Below, in pieces: positions 33,574 to 43,276 of a stretch of DNA of 64,000 nt. Each line of letters begins with the position of its first letter. Positions within the stretch are counted from its first letter, which is position 1. The position numbers and the translations under genes were made by a program. The notes beneath the pieces were generated by a model. It was given only the letters and a program-made list of their open reading frames with translations, was not told where the DNA came from and did no database searches. Source of the DNA: JTS-RE9 sp964649195 (GTDB taxonomy: Bacteria > Planctomycetota > Phycisphaerae > Phycisphaerales > Phycisphaeraceae); contig CAZYPK010000002.1 in NCBI GenBank assembly GCA_964649195.1, forward strand, positions 1 through 64,000, given 5' to 3'.

Positions 33574-34656
33574 TCACCTCTGGTAAATCGGCAGGTAGTG
33601 ATGTTTCACCGACAGGCTCAGGATGGACAGGGCCGTCGCATAGACCGCGCCGCCTTCGTTGGGCGGCCATGAGCCATCCTTGCGCTGCTGCGGAATCAGC
33701 ACGCGCTCCACCTCCTTGCGGGCAAGCTCCGCGACGGGGCCGCCCACCTGATGCATCGCCTGGGCGTAGTAGTAGGTGCCGTAGAAGAACCACTGCTCGC
33801 CCCACTTGAGTTCCTCGCGGTGGGTGAGGAGCCAGTCGGTGGCGCCTTTGACCTCGGCGGCGTCGTACTGGCCGCACACCTGCATCGCCAGCATTCCCGC
33901 CGTGGCGGAGGAGAAGGTGACCTGCATGTTGGGCATGTAGGTGAAGCCGCTGGTCATGTCGATCGGCTTGCCTTGGCCGTCGCGCCGCGATTTGTAGGTG
34001 GAGCGGATGAAGCGGACCGCGCCGTCGATGGAGGAGGCGGGGATTTCGATGCCCGCGTTTTTCGCCGACCGCAGCGCCATCACCTGCCAGACGGTGATGG
34101 ACAAATCCGAATCGCGCGAATCCGGTTCGTAGCGCCAGCCGCCCTGGTACTGGGCGTCCTTTTTGATGGCCTGCGAACGGATGATCAGGTCCAACCCCTT
34201 GTTCAGGCGATCGAGCACGAGCTTGTCGTGGGCGTCATCGAGGCCCATGCCCGCGACCTCGGCGAGCATCAGCGTGGTGATGCCGTGGCCGTACATGCGC
34301 GAGTTGTCCGCCTGGCCGAAGTAGCCGTTGTCCGCCTGCCGTTCGGGACGCAGCGCATAAGTCAGCGCCCGGCGAAGGGTCTGGCCATGCTCCGTTTTGT
34401 CCGAAGGCAGATGGCCGACCGAGAGCAGGGCGAGAATGGAAAGCGAAGTCATCGCCAGCCGGCCGAAATCATTGTCGCTGATCGAGCCGTCTTCGCGCTG
34501 CTGCGAGCGGAGAAAGTCGATCGCCTTGTCGATGTGATCATCCACCTTCTCCCGGCGAAGCGCCGTCCGCTCATCCGCCTGCGCGAAGCCGCGCCCGATC
34601 AGCGCCGGCATCGCGGCGATGGAAAGCGAACGCGAAATGAACTGCCTTCGATTCAT
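33574..34656 (-). CDS. Exported prenyltransferase/squalene-oxidase-repeat protein
   Basis: A 360-residue protein with a twin-arginine signal (MNRRQFISRSLSIAAM). The body has alpha/alpha-toroid repeats of the terpene cyclase/prenyltransferase type: AIDFLRSQQREDGSI, LIIRSQ..QGGWRYEP, ATDWLLTH and PQQRKDGSWPP. No cyclase DxDD motif is apparent, so it is probably a binding or structural member; planctomycetes have many. It is the last gene of the large minus-strand operon (34.7-45.5 kb) and may work with those membrane proteins. A short CCGCTTGCGGCGTGGCA segment related to the MITE interior sits just upstream of it. Confidence 0.75.
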   Translation of the reverse strand: MNRRQFISRSLSIAAMPALIGRGFAQADERTALRREKVDDHIDKAIDFLRSQQREDGSISDNDFGRLAMTSLSILALLSVGHLPSDKTEHGQTLRRALTYALRPERQADNGYFGQADNSRMYGHGITTLMLAEVAGMGLDDAHDKLVLDRLNKGLDLIIRSQAIKKDAQYQGGWRYEPDSRDSDLSITVWQVMALRSAKNAGIEIPASSIDGAVRFIRSTYKSRRDGQGKPIDMTSGFTYMPNMQVTFSSATAGMLAMQVCGQYDAAEVKGATDWLLTHREELKWGEQWFFYGTYYYAQAMHQVGGPVAELARKEVERVLIPQQRKDGSWPPNEGGAVYATALSILSLSVKHHYLPIYQR

Positions 34657-34712
34657 GATTTATTTTCCCGCCGCTTGCGGCGTGGCACGATCATCGCCTT
34701 GCTCATCGCGCA

Positions 34713-37700
34713 TCAATTCCCGCGCGCCTTCCGCGCAATCGCCCTGAAATAAGCCTCCACCTGCCTGCGATATTCCGCCGCCACCTCCTCGCGCCGGCCT
34801 TCGAGCAGTTCCCGCGCCAGCCGTGGCGGCAGCCGGCCCCAGTCGCCCGGCTGCTGCGGATCAAGCTGCGGCAATTGGGCCGCCGCCGGTGAAGCATCAC
34901 CGCGATTGCCCGAACCGCTCTGGCCTCCGCCTGATGATGATGAATCATCGGCCTTGGAAGGATCGCCCGCCATCGGGCTGCCTTCGCCCTCACCGCCGGG
35001 CGATTTTCCTTTGTTGCCCTTGGACGAACCGGTCGATGGGGAATCCTGCGGCTTGGAAGCCATCGCATCATCACTGGAATCACCGCCGCCTTCACTGGGC
35101 TGACGCACCTGCGTCATGGCGCGGGCCTGCGCCTGGGCCGCCTGCTTCATCGCCTGCGCCGCCTGCTGCGACGGTGATGCTTCAGACGATGCTTCCGGGG
35201 ATGTTTCCGGGGGTGATGGTTCGCCGCCTGCGGATGGCGATTGGGCACGGTCCAAGGCATCGAGGGCACGCGCCATCTCCTTCGCGGCGGCGTCATCACC
35301 GGAGGGTTGATCATTCTTGCCGTCGGCAGGGGCCTGCTGCATGAGTTGGTTCAGCGCATCGGCCTGCTCCTTGAGCGATTGGCCGGCCTTCTCCACCGCG
35401 GGCTGCGCCGCGGCCGGGGTGTCCGCCTTCGCCAGAGCCTTGGCGGCGTCATCGATCGCCTTGCCGGCCTGGGCCTGCATTTTCTCCTGCGATTGCGTCA
35501 GCTTCATCGATCCATTCCGATTGTCGATGCGCTCCTCATGTCGCGCGGCCCGCCGCAGATCCTCCTGCGCCATCGCCAGCGAATCCGCAATCTTCGGCTG
35601 CGCCTCCTTCGCATCGGCGATGGCCTGCCTGCCTGCGTCGGCGTTCCGCGAAAGGTCAGCCGCCATCTTCTGCGCCGCCTGGGCCAGTGCATCGGCCTGT
35701 TTGCCCGTGTCCTTCGCCGCCGCCGCCGCTCGCTTGGCCGCTTCCTGACGACTGCGCGAATGCAGCAATGTCTCGGCCGCCTGCTGCCGCTCGTCCGCAT
35801 CGGCGCTGCCCACGGCCAGCTTCGCGGTCGCTTCGCTTTCCTCCTTGCGCAGCCGGTCGATCGCAGCCTCCGCCTGCTGCCGGGCGTTCGTGATTTCACC
35901 GGCCGCCTTGCTCAGCGCATCGGCAAGCTCGCGTGCTTTCGCCGCCGCCTGTTGATGATCGCGCTCACCCGCCGGCGGCTGTACCTTCGCCGCCTGCTCG
36001 AGCGATTGACCGGCCGCCCTGGCCGAGGCTGCCGCATCCTTGGCCGTGGATTTGCCGGCCTGCTGCGCGATGGGTTCGATCTTCTTCGCCAGCGAACGGG
36101 CCTGCTCCGAGAGGTCGTCGATCTGCTTCGCCGCATCGGGCCGCGGCTGCTGATCGATCTTGTGCGCGTCGGCAAGCTGCTCGGCGAGACGGGCTTCCTC
36201 ACCGGCCGCCTCCTGAATCGCCTCCTTCGCCTGGGCCACGGCTTCGCGGGCGATTTCGCTCAGTTCCTTCCGCATCGCCTGATTCGTCGCCGCCTCTTTC
36301 TCAAGCTGCGCCTGTTGCTCTTCGGGCGAAAGCTCGGCCAGCCTGGCCAGCTTTTCCATCCGGCCATACTGCGCATCCATCTGCCGCTTGATGCCAAGAT
36401 CGCTCTCGGCCTGCCGCAGCGCCGACCGCGATTTTTCCTCTTCACCCGCTTCGAGATTTTCGTAATGCTTCGCAAGCTGATCCAGCGTGGCGGCCAGTTC
36501 GCCTTCGCGCGCCGCCGCCTCGGCGGCCAGCTTCTCCTGGGCCGGGGCTTCGTTTGCCGCCAGCGCGGCTTCGATCGCCTGTCGCGCCTTGGCGGCCGCA
36601 TCGCGCACCATCGCGGCGGCATCATCCGCATCGCGGGCACGCTCCCGGCCTTGCGCGGTGAACAGGTCCTGCGCATCGGCATCGTGACGCAGGGCGTCCT
36701 CAAGCTGCGCCTGCCGCTGATCCATCGCCTGCTGCTGGTCGCCCAGGGCTTGCGCAGTTTCGATGGCAAGCGGCTGGCCCGTCGCCGTCACTTGTTCGCG
36801 TGCCTCTTCCGCTTTCTTTTGCAGCGCACGCGCCTGAGTTGCCAGTTGCGCAAGCTGTTCATGCAAAGAGGGAATCTCCGCCGCGAGTGTCGCCCGGGCC
36901 TGCGCCATCAGCGGTGAAAGCGTTGGCTGCAACGATGCGAACTCACCGGCAAGCTGCTCGAAGGATGGCGTCCGCTTCTGCGTCACCGCGGCCTTGTACC
37001 GCCGCGCGGTCATCTCGACATCCAGCACCGTCGCCGCGGCTGATTGGGGCAGCCTGGAAATCCTCTCGATCATCGATGCGGGCAACGGAGCCGCCTCCAT
37101 CGCCGCCTTGAGTCTGTGAAGTGCGGCCTTGCTCATCTGCCAATGGAGCGGGCCATGCGTCAGAGCATCGCCCGGTGATCGCATCCACTTTTCGCTCGCC
37201 GCCTGCGCCTCCAGCGCCAGTTGCATTTGCGTCAGTTCGTGGCCCGCTTCGAGGGTGCGCATGGCCTGTGAGATGCGCACCAGCCGGGCGGTGATCTGCG
37301 GCGCGGCTTCACCGGCCCCGCGCTGCCGGATGGCCTCAAAAGCCCTGCGAAACAGGGCGATATCCGCCACCAGCAGCGGCGATCCATCCTCGCGCATGGC
37401 GGCAAGCCGCTCGCTCGAAGCCAGCGCCTTGGGCGAGGAAGTCCAGGCATAGGCTGCGCGAAGCGCGGCATCATCCACGCCGATGGAATCACCGAGCAAG
37501 GGCGCTGTCAGTTGGTGCAAGGCGAGGCTTTCGTGGCGCAGCGCGTCTGCCGTGGGCGACAGTTCGGGCAGGAGGCTTCGCGTCAGCGGCAGCACGTGGG
37601 CGATCGCTTCATCGAGGCCCTGTCCGAGCAGGCGGGTCGCATCGAGCAGCGAAAATTTGGAAGGCTCACGGGCCAGTTGCTTTTCCACGGCTGCGCGGGC

Positions 37701-39908
37701 GGCGGCCAGATCGTCGATGATCGTCTTGAAGGCTTTGGCCGGGGGACCGGTGGCCAGGGACATGCGCATCGCCGCGTCTTCGGTCTGCTTCAGCTGCGCC
37801 ACCGCCAGAAGCTGCCGCCGCGACAGCCGCCGCCAGATCGCCTTCTGATCGGGAAGCTCGCGGACATTCATCGCCTGCTGCCCGTGCTTCAGCGCCAGCA
37901 GGTCGCGTAGCAGCGCATCGGCTTCTTCGACGGCCAGCATCGCGGCGAGCGCCGCTTCGCCTCGCTGTGCCAGCTCGATGCACCGGGAGAAATCGCGGGC
38001 GATGTTGTCCAACGTGATCGGCGTTGGTGATGGTTCATTCTTCAGCGCCGCCATCGCCTGCGCCAATTGCTGATCGCGGAGGCGACTGAGCGCGCGGCCG
38101 ATGGCGAGCAGGTCATCCGCACCGGCGTGCGTGGCGTTGCCCTTGACCTTCATCGCCTGCGCGGTGAGTTTCCACGCCTGATCCGCTTCATCGTGGAGCG
38201 ATTGCAGCGCGGCTGCCGTCCGCGTGAGAATCTGCTTCCGCTGCAACGGGCCGGCCTCGGCATGATCCTCCGGCAAAGCCTTCAATGCGGCCGCCTCCTG
38301 ATCGATGGCGCTGCGCAGCGAGCGCACCGTGTCGAGCAGCCTGCGTTTGGCTTCGAGTCCCGCCATTCGTTGCGGATCGAAGCCGCCGGAGGCAAGGGTC
38401 ACCGTCACCGGCGGCGACTCGGTGATCTGCCCGGCCCGGTCGCTCGCGCTGAACCTGATCGCCAGTTGATCGCCCGGTTGCAGGTTCAGATCGTAAAGCT
38501 CCCATGTCTCATCGATGCGATGGTCGCGGCCTGGCCGGGTGGCCAGCGGCTGTCGCGCCCATGCGCCGCCATTGATCGAGAGATGGCGATGAATCCCGTC
38601 GAGGCCCAGATCATCGCCGGCGATCAGGGTGATGCGCAGCGGCGCAGCCGGCGGCAGCAGCATGTCCTTCTCCGGCGCGGTGATCGCCAGCCTCGGCGGA
38701 AAGTCAGGCGTCGTTTTGATTTCGAACGGCGGGTCCAGCGCATTGTCAAAACCGGTGCGGGCCGAAACCAGATGCACCTTGTAGAGCATCGGCTTGTCCA
38801 TCGGAATCGTCGCCCGCCACTGCGAATCGCTCATCGCCTCCAGCGGAATCGGCGCGATGACGCCATCGGCCTCATCAAAGCGAAGCTCGCCCCGGCGGAT
38901 CGGCTGATCGGTTTCGATGATCACCTGCGCCTTGGTGCCCGCGAGGCCTTCGAGGTGGCCGTGCTTCTCCGTGGCCTGCTGCGAGGGCAGATCGGTGTAG
39001 GCGGGGGGGTGATAGGTTTTGGCGAACTGCACGGGATGAGGCCGGGCTGCCGTGTCGATCGTGTAAAGCCTCGTCACCGCATCGCCGGCGAGGATGCGGT
39101 ACCGCACCGCGCCGCGACCCATCTGAATGACGCCCGCAAAGCGTCGCTCGCCCGGCGCAGGCTTGAGCGGCAGCCTTTCGCTCCTGTTCTCCCCGTCTTC
39201 GCGGAGCGTCTCGATCATCACCACCTCGGCTTCGCCGCCGGTGAGTTCGATGATGATGTTCACCGCCTCGTTGTGAGGCACGAGCAGGTCGGGCTTTTCC
39301 GGGGCGATGATCTTCACCTTCACCGAGGCGATGCGATCCACCGGAGCCGAGGGAAGAAAAGCCCGCGTCAGCCGTCCGGCGAAATGCAGATCAGGCGTCA
39401 GCAGCAGGGCGATGCAGACCATCAGCGTTGCCGCGGCCAGCAGGGCGGAGCCGCGAATGAGGCTGGAAGGCAGCAGCGAACCCACCTCCACCCGGCTGAT
39501 CTTCGCCTCCACGCTCGCCTGCAACAGGGCGCGGAACTGCGGCGAATCGAAGCGTCCATCGGCAGAGGATGCGCCCAGCTCCACCGCGGAGAGAAGATCC
39601 TCACGCAGGCCCGGTTCGCGCTGCTCGATGAAGCGGGCCAGCTCGCGCGAGCCTGGGATGCGCAGCAGCGAGCGAAGGCAGATGACCCAGACGACCAGCA
39701 GCACGAAGCCGTAACCGGCCAGTGAAAGCGCCCAGCGCAGCGGCTGCGAGCGGAGGACGATGAGGCCGTCGATCAGGGCGATCAGCGACATGACGCCCAG
39801 CAGGGCGACGATGGCTGCGCAGAGCCCGCGCATGGCGATCAACGTGCGCCGCCTTCTTGCGAAGGCGGCCAGCGTGTCGAGCGTGAGTTGGCTCAGGCCG
39901 GTGTTCAT
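34713..39908 (-). CDS. Giant DUF4175-like membrane protein with coiled coil
   Basis: A 1731-residue protein, among the longest in the window. Membrane helices lie near residues 25-50, 58-80 and 165-190, an arrangement seen in DUF4175 proteins. Residues 200-520 form beta-rich extracytoplasmic domains. From about 520 to 1500 it is helical, with heavy Ala/Glu/Lys/Gln heptads (for example AKKIEPIAQQAGKSTAKDAA), predicted as long coiled coils. The last 200 residues are Ser/Gly/Pro-rich with a final basic helix (REEVAAEYRRQVEAYFRAIA). Envelope-spanning or scaffolding roles are plausible; no enzymatic motif is seen. It follows the vWA/PA14 gene by 23 bp. Confidence 0.7.
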   Translation of the reverse strand: MNTGLSQLTLDTLAAFARRRRTLIAMRGLCAAIVALLGVMSLIALIDGLIVLRSQPLRWALSLAGYGFVLLVVWVICLRSLLRIPGSRELARFIEQREPGLREDLLSAVELGASSADGRFDSPQFRALLQASVEAKISRVEVGSLLPSSLIRGSALLAAATLMVCIALLLTPDLHFAGRLTRAFLPSAPVDRIASVKVKIIAPEKPDLLVPHNEAVNIIIELTGGEAEVVMIETLREDGENRSERLPLKPAPGERRFAGVIQMGRGAVRYRILAGDAVTRLYTIDTAARPHPVQFAKTYHPPAYTDLPSQQATEKHGHLEGLAGTKAQVIIETDQPIRRGELRFDEADGVIAPIPLEAMSDSQWRATIPMDKPMLYKVHLVSARTGFDNALDPPFEIKTTPDFPPRLAITAPEKDMLLPPAAPLRITLIAGDDLGLDGIHRHLSINGGAWARQPLATRPGRDHRIDETWELYDLNLQPGDQLAIRFSASDRAGQITESPPVTVTLASGGFDPQRMAGLEAKRRLLDTVRSLRSAIDQEAAALKALPEDHAEAGPLQRKQILTRTAAALQSLHDEADQAWKLTAQAMKVKGNATHAGADDLLAIGRALSRLRDQQLAQAMAALKNEPSPTPITLDNIARDFSRCIELAQRGEAALAAMLAVEEADALLRDLLALKHGQQAMNVRELPDQKAIWRRLSRRQLLAVAQLKQTEDAAMRMSLATGPPAKAFKTIIDDLAAARAAVEKQLAREPSKFSLLDATRLLGQGLDEAIAHVLPLTRSLLPELSPTADALRHESLALHQLTAPLLGDSIGVDDAALRAAYAWTSSPKALASSERLAAMREDGSPLLVADIALFRRAFEAIRQRGAGEAAPQITARLVRISQAMRTLEAGHELTQMQLALEAQAASEKWMRSPGDALTHGPLHWQMSKAALHRLKAAMEAAPLPASMIERISRLPQSAAATVLDVEMTARRYKAAVTQKRTPSFEQLAGEFASLQPTLSPLMAQARATLAAEIPSLHEQLAQLATQARALQKKAEEAREQVTATGQPLAIETAQALGDQQQAMDQRQAQLEDALRHDADAQDLFTAQGRERARDADDAAAMVRDAAAKARQAIEAALAANEAPAQEKLAAEAAAREGELAATLDQLAKHYENLEAGEEEKSRSALRQAESDLGIKRQMDAQYGRMEKLARLAELSPEEQQAQLEKEAATNQAMRKELSEIAREAVAQAKEAIQEAAGEEARLAEQLADAHKIDQQPRPDAAKQIDDLSEQARSLAKKIEPIAQQAGKSTAKDAAASARAAGQSLEQAAKVQPPAGERDHQQAAAKARELADALSKAAGEITNARQQAEAAIDRLRKEESEATAKLAVGSADADERQQAAETLLHSRSRQEAAKRAAAAAKDTGKQADALAQAAQKMAADLSRNADAGRQAIADAKEAQPKIADSLAMAQEDLRRAARHEERIDNRNGSMKLTQSQEKMQAQAGKAIDDAAKALAKADTPAAAQPAVEKAGQSLKEQADALNQLMQQAPADGKNDQPSGDDAAAKEMARALDALDRAQSPSAGGEPSPPETSPEASSEASPSQQAAQAMKQAAQAQARAMTQVRQPSEGGGDSSDDAMASKPQDSPSTGSSKGNKGKSPGGEGEGSPMAGDPSKADDSSSSGGGQSGSGNRGDASPAAAQLPQLDPQQPGDWGRLPPRLARELLEGRREEVAAEYRRQVEAYFRAIARKARGN

Positions 39909-39931
39909 GATCTATAAGCGCCAGCGCACCA

Positions 39932-42900
39932 TCACAGCAGCCCCGCCCGTTTTCGCAGCAGCCATTCCATCGTCAGCAGCAGCATGATCGGGACGAACCA
40001 CCAGTAGCTGCGCCACAGTTGGGTTTCCGTCACGATGATTCTACCGCCGCTGGTCGGTTCAAGCCGCTCGATGAGGCGGGGCAAATCCTCCTCGCGGTAA
40101 TATCGGCCATAAGCGCGGGCGGCCATGCCTTGCAGCGTGGCTTCATCCATCGTCACCGCCCGCCGTTCGATCGACAGCGGCGTCTCCACGCTGAACTTCG
40201 CCCGCGCCTTGAGCTGCGAATCCTCCAGGCCCGCGACCGACAGGCCCACTTCATATTGCCCCGGTTCCAGCGGCGGCGACTGCCCGCGAAAGCTGCCGCT
40301 CTTGTTGTCGCCGGTCTCCAAAGGCATTGTTGCAATCTTGCGGCCATCGCGGAAAAGCAGGGCGCCGACCTTGGCGCCGGGCATCGGCTTGCCGTCGCGG
40401 TCGCGCAGCCGGGCGCGAATCTCCGCCTTGTCGCCGGGGCGGTACGTCGCGCCGCCCGCATCCAGCTTCACGAACTGATCCTGCACCGCGTAAGGCTGTT
40501 CGGCGATGTGCCTGGCAAGCTGGTTCCAGAATCGTGTGTGGTGCCGGTCCGCCACCTCGTAGCGCCAGCGCCATGATTCATCGAAGGCCATGTAAATCAC
40601 CTGCCCCGCGCCGTAGCTCCGCTGCACGATCGCCGGCTGACTCTGATCGACGACCACCGCCTGGGCCAGCGTCGATGCGCCGGGCAGCGCGCGGATCGAG
40701 GCGAGCCAGTGCGGCGGTTGAAGCTCCTGCCACAGCGCGGCGTTCTCCATTTCATCAGGCGCCAGGCGAAGCGGCGTCGCCGCCTGGCCCGTCGCGGTGA
40801 GCTTGAGCCGCGTGGGTTGTCGCACTTCATCGGCGTCCGTTGTTTGCAGCCATTCGATGGGCAGCAGTTCGCCCAGCGGCGTGTCGGCATAACGTCGGAG
40901 GTGGCCGCGCTGACCATCGATGAAGATCATCCCGCCGCCGCGCTCCCCGACGAAATCGCGAAGACGCTCGAGTTCATCGGGCATGAGCATCCCGGCGGGC
41001 AGGTCGCCGAAGATGATCACGTCATATTTGTAAAGCGTCTGAAGATCGCGCGGGAAGGCGCCGCTCTCCTCGCCGCGCCGCCAGTGGTCGGCAATCTCGC
41101 TGACGCCCGCCAGCAGGGTGTTCACCTGCCATCGCTGATCGCGCGCGAAAAGGTTGCGCAGGTAGCGCGTCTCCCAGCGCGGCCGGCCATCGATGATCAG
41201 CATCCGCCGCGGCTCGGTCACGGCATGCACGGTCATCTGCGCGGTGTTGTTGCCTTTCTCCGATTCGCCTTCGATCGAGGTGACCGATGCCGTGAACTTC
41301 AGCGGAATGCTCAGTTGCCGCACACCCGCTTCGGAACGCGGGGACGTGTGGGGCAGCAGCTCTTTCACTGCGAAATCAAAGGGCAATCGGCGCAGCCCGC
41401 CGCGCTCCGTGACCATGTTCTTCCGCCATATTTCGCGGTTGCCCATCTCGATGCGAACGATGAACGGTTTGCCCGGAGGCATGTCGTCATCGAGCACCAC
41501 TTCGCCCTGGATGCGATCCTCATGAAAGACCGAATCAGGCCCTTCGATCGATCGCACCGCCAGGTCCTGCGGCCGCGTGAGGCTGCCCAGCCCGACGGTG
41601 TGGAGCGGGATGCGCCGCCTGCCCAGCGCCGACGCCATCGCCATCGGATCGGAGGCTTCGTGGTTGTGCCGGCCATCGGAGAAGAGGATGACCGCGGTTC
41701 GCTGTTCGATGGTGGATTCGCCGTTGCCGGTTGTCGCGGCGGCGGTGAAGGAGGGGGCCACATGATCGCCAAGCCCCAGGGCAAGATCGGTCATCGGCGC
41801 CCAGGTCGGCTCTTCGAGCGAACCGGGCCGCGTCGGTTGCCGCTGCGAGGACCAGAGCAAGACGGCGCCGCGATCGCGCGTGGCATAAAGATCGATCTGA
41901 TGCTTCGATTCCAGCCGGCGAATCAGGCCCTCCTCACCCAGCAGCAGCGCGGCGGTCCGCTCCCAGCGCGACATCTGATCGACCTTCGCCAGCGCGGCGG
42001 CGATCGATTCATCGCCTGATTCCGCCAGCGCCCTGGCCTTGGATTCAAAGAGCGATTCGAGCGAAAGCTCCCACCGCCTGGCGACCGAAGCCAGGGCGGT
42101 GAGATCGGTCATGTTCCTTCGGCTCGATGCGTCATCGATGTCGCTGCGCGAGAGAAACGATTCGATCGGCTCGATCAGTTCCACGCGCAGCGACTGCATC
42201 ATCGATTCACGCTGCAATTGAGGTGTGGCACCTTGCGCCGCGGCGAAAGGGGAGAGCCGCTTGCCGGGGATCGGCCGCTCCATCGCGCCGATGGGCAGTT
42301 GCCAGCCGACGGCCAGGTGATCCTCGCCGGTGGCTTCCTTGTGAATCGCCTCGATGTAGTACCGCCTGCCGCCGGCGAGGGTGATCGGCGCCGATTGCGA
42401 TTCGCCGGCCTTCCACTCCCATCGCTTCGTCGCCGTGGTGACGCGGGCGATGCGCTCTCTGGCGGTGACATCCTCGCCGGTGCTGAGCCACAGTTCGCCG
42501 GGACCGTCGCAGGCGAGGAAGAAGGTGTAGCGGCCATCGATGGGAGGATGGATGTAGCCGCGGAATCGCGTGGCGTAATGATCGCCCAGGTTGGCGGGGG
42601 CTTCAAAGGTGGTTGCCGCGTGGCTGCCGGTGGGCGGGGCGTGGAAGCGCGGATGGCCGGTGAAGTCGCCGATGGTTTCGCCGGGCAGATCGAGCCAGTA
42701 TTCGCGAAGGATCGAGCCGGTGGCGCTGCGGCTATCCTGCGGCAGGGCGGAGAGATCAAGCTGTTCGATCTCGTCATGCAGTGACTTGAGCGATGCGTGA
42801 AACGCGGTGGCCAGGGCGCGAAGGTTCAGCCGATCAGGACCGGCGATCGCTTCCTCGACCGCAAGCCGTCCGTTTCGCAGCTTCTGGGCGACATCGTGGA

Positions 42901-43246
42901 GGTCGGTGTTGATGCTTCGCGGCGCCAGCCGGCCGCCGCTGCGGGCGATGAGCATTTTGCGGGCGATCTCCATGTGGCCGTCGGTCATGGCCATGCTTTC
43001 GGAGCCGTCGATGAAGACGATGATGCGGCCAGGCTCGCCGATGTGCCGCCGATGGCGCAGCGACGGGCCGGTGAGCATGAAGATGATCAGGCAGACCACC
43101 ATCACGCGAATGATCGGCAGCAGCAGGCGAAAGCGCGGCGCGTGCCGAGCCTCGCGGCGATAAACCAGCCAGGTGGCGACGGCGAACAGCAGCGCCAGCA
43201 GTGCGCCGTTCCACACATCAAGATGTCCCGTGAATTCCAGCATCAT
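39932..43246 (-). CDS. vWA-like membrane protein with PA14 and GATase-like domains
   Basis: A 1104-residue membrane protein. Two N-terminal helices (residues 12-28, 44-62) precede a von Willebrand A-like segment with the metal-site motif FIDGSESM near residue 79. Near residues 205-310 is a PA14-type sugar-binding domain (RFRGYIHPPIDGRYTFFLAC, then GGRRYYIEAIHKE). The vWA fold resumes near 500 (VILFSDGRHNHEASD), and a glutamine-amidotransferase-like domain follows (YDVIIFGDLPAGML). One C-terminal helix (residues 1083-1097) closes it. A PA14 domain lying within the vWA part is unusual. It is co-directional with the BatA-like gene 30 bp upstream. Confidence 0.75.
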   Translation of the reverse strand: MMLEFTGHLDVWNGALLALLFAVATWLVYRREARHAPRFRLLLPIIRVMVVCLIIFMLTGPSLRHRRHIGEPGRIIVFIDGSESMAMTDGHMEIARKMLIARSGGRLAPRSINTDLHDVAQKLRNGRLAVEEAIAGPDRLNLRALATAFHASLKSLHDEIEQLDLSALPQDSRSATGSILREYWLDLPGETIGDFTGHPRFHAPPTGSHAATTFEAPANLGDHYATRFRGYIHPPIDGRYTFFLACDGPGELWLSTGEDVTARERIARVTTATKRWEWKAGESQSAPITLAGGRRYYIEAIHKEATGEDHLAVGWQLPIGAMERPIPGKRLSPFAAAQGATPQLQRESMMQSLRVELIEPIESFLSRSDIDDASSRRNMTDLTALASVARRWELSLESLFESKARALAESGDESIAAALAKVDQMSRWERTAALLLGEEGLIRRLESKHQIDLYATRDRGAVLLWSSQRQPTRPGSLEEPTWAPMTDLALGLGDHVAPSFTAAATTGNGESTIEQRTAVILFSDGRHNHEASDPMAMASALGRRRIPLHTVGLGSLTRPQDLAVRSIEGPDSVFHEDRIQGEVVLDDDMPPGKPFIVRIEMGNREIWRKNMVTERGGLRRLPFDFAVKELLPHTSPRSEAGVRQLSIPLKFTASVTSIEGESEKGNNTAQMTVHAVTEPRRMLIIDGRPRWETRYLRNLFARDQRWQVNTLLAGVSEIADHWRRGEESGAFPRDLQTLYKYDVIIFGDLPAGMLMPDELERLRDFVGERGGGMIFIDGQRGHLRRYADTPLGELLPIEWLQTTDADEVRQPTRLKLTATGQAATPLRLAPDEMENAALWQELQPPHWLASIRALPGASTLAQAVVVDQSQPAIVQRSYGAGQVIYMAFDESWRWRYEVADRHHTRFWNQLARHIAEQPYAVQDQFVKLDAGGATYRPGDKAEIRARLRDRDGKPMPGAKVGALLFRDGRKIATMPLETGDNKSGSFRGQSPPLEPGQYEVGLSVAGLEDSQLKARAKFSVETPLSIERRAVTMDEATLQGMAARAYGRYYREEDLPRLIERLEPTSGGRIIVTETQLWRSYWWFVPIMLLLTMEWLLRKRAGLL

Positions 43247-43250
43247 TAGC

Positions 43251-43268
43251 CGTTCGCCTTGGCGAACG
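43251..43268. repeat. CGTTCGCC hairpin, second copy
   Basis: CGTTCGCCTTGGCGAACG is a perfect 8-bp-stem palindrome between two operon genes. The copy at 9562-9579 differs only in the two loop bases. Confidence 0.7.
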
Positions 43269-43276
43269 CAGTCCCA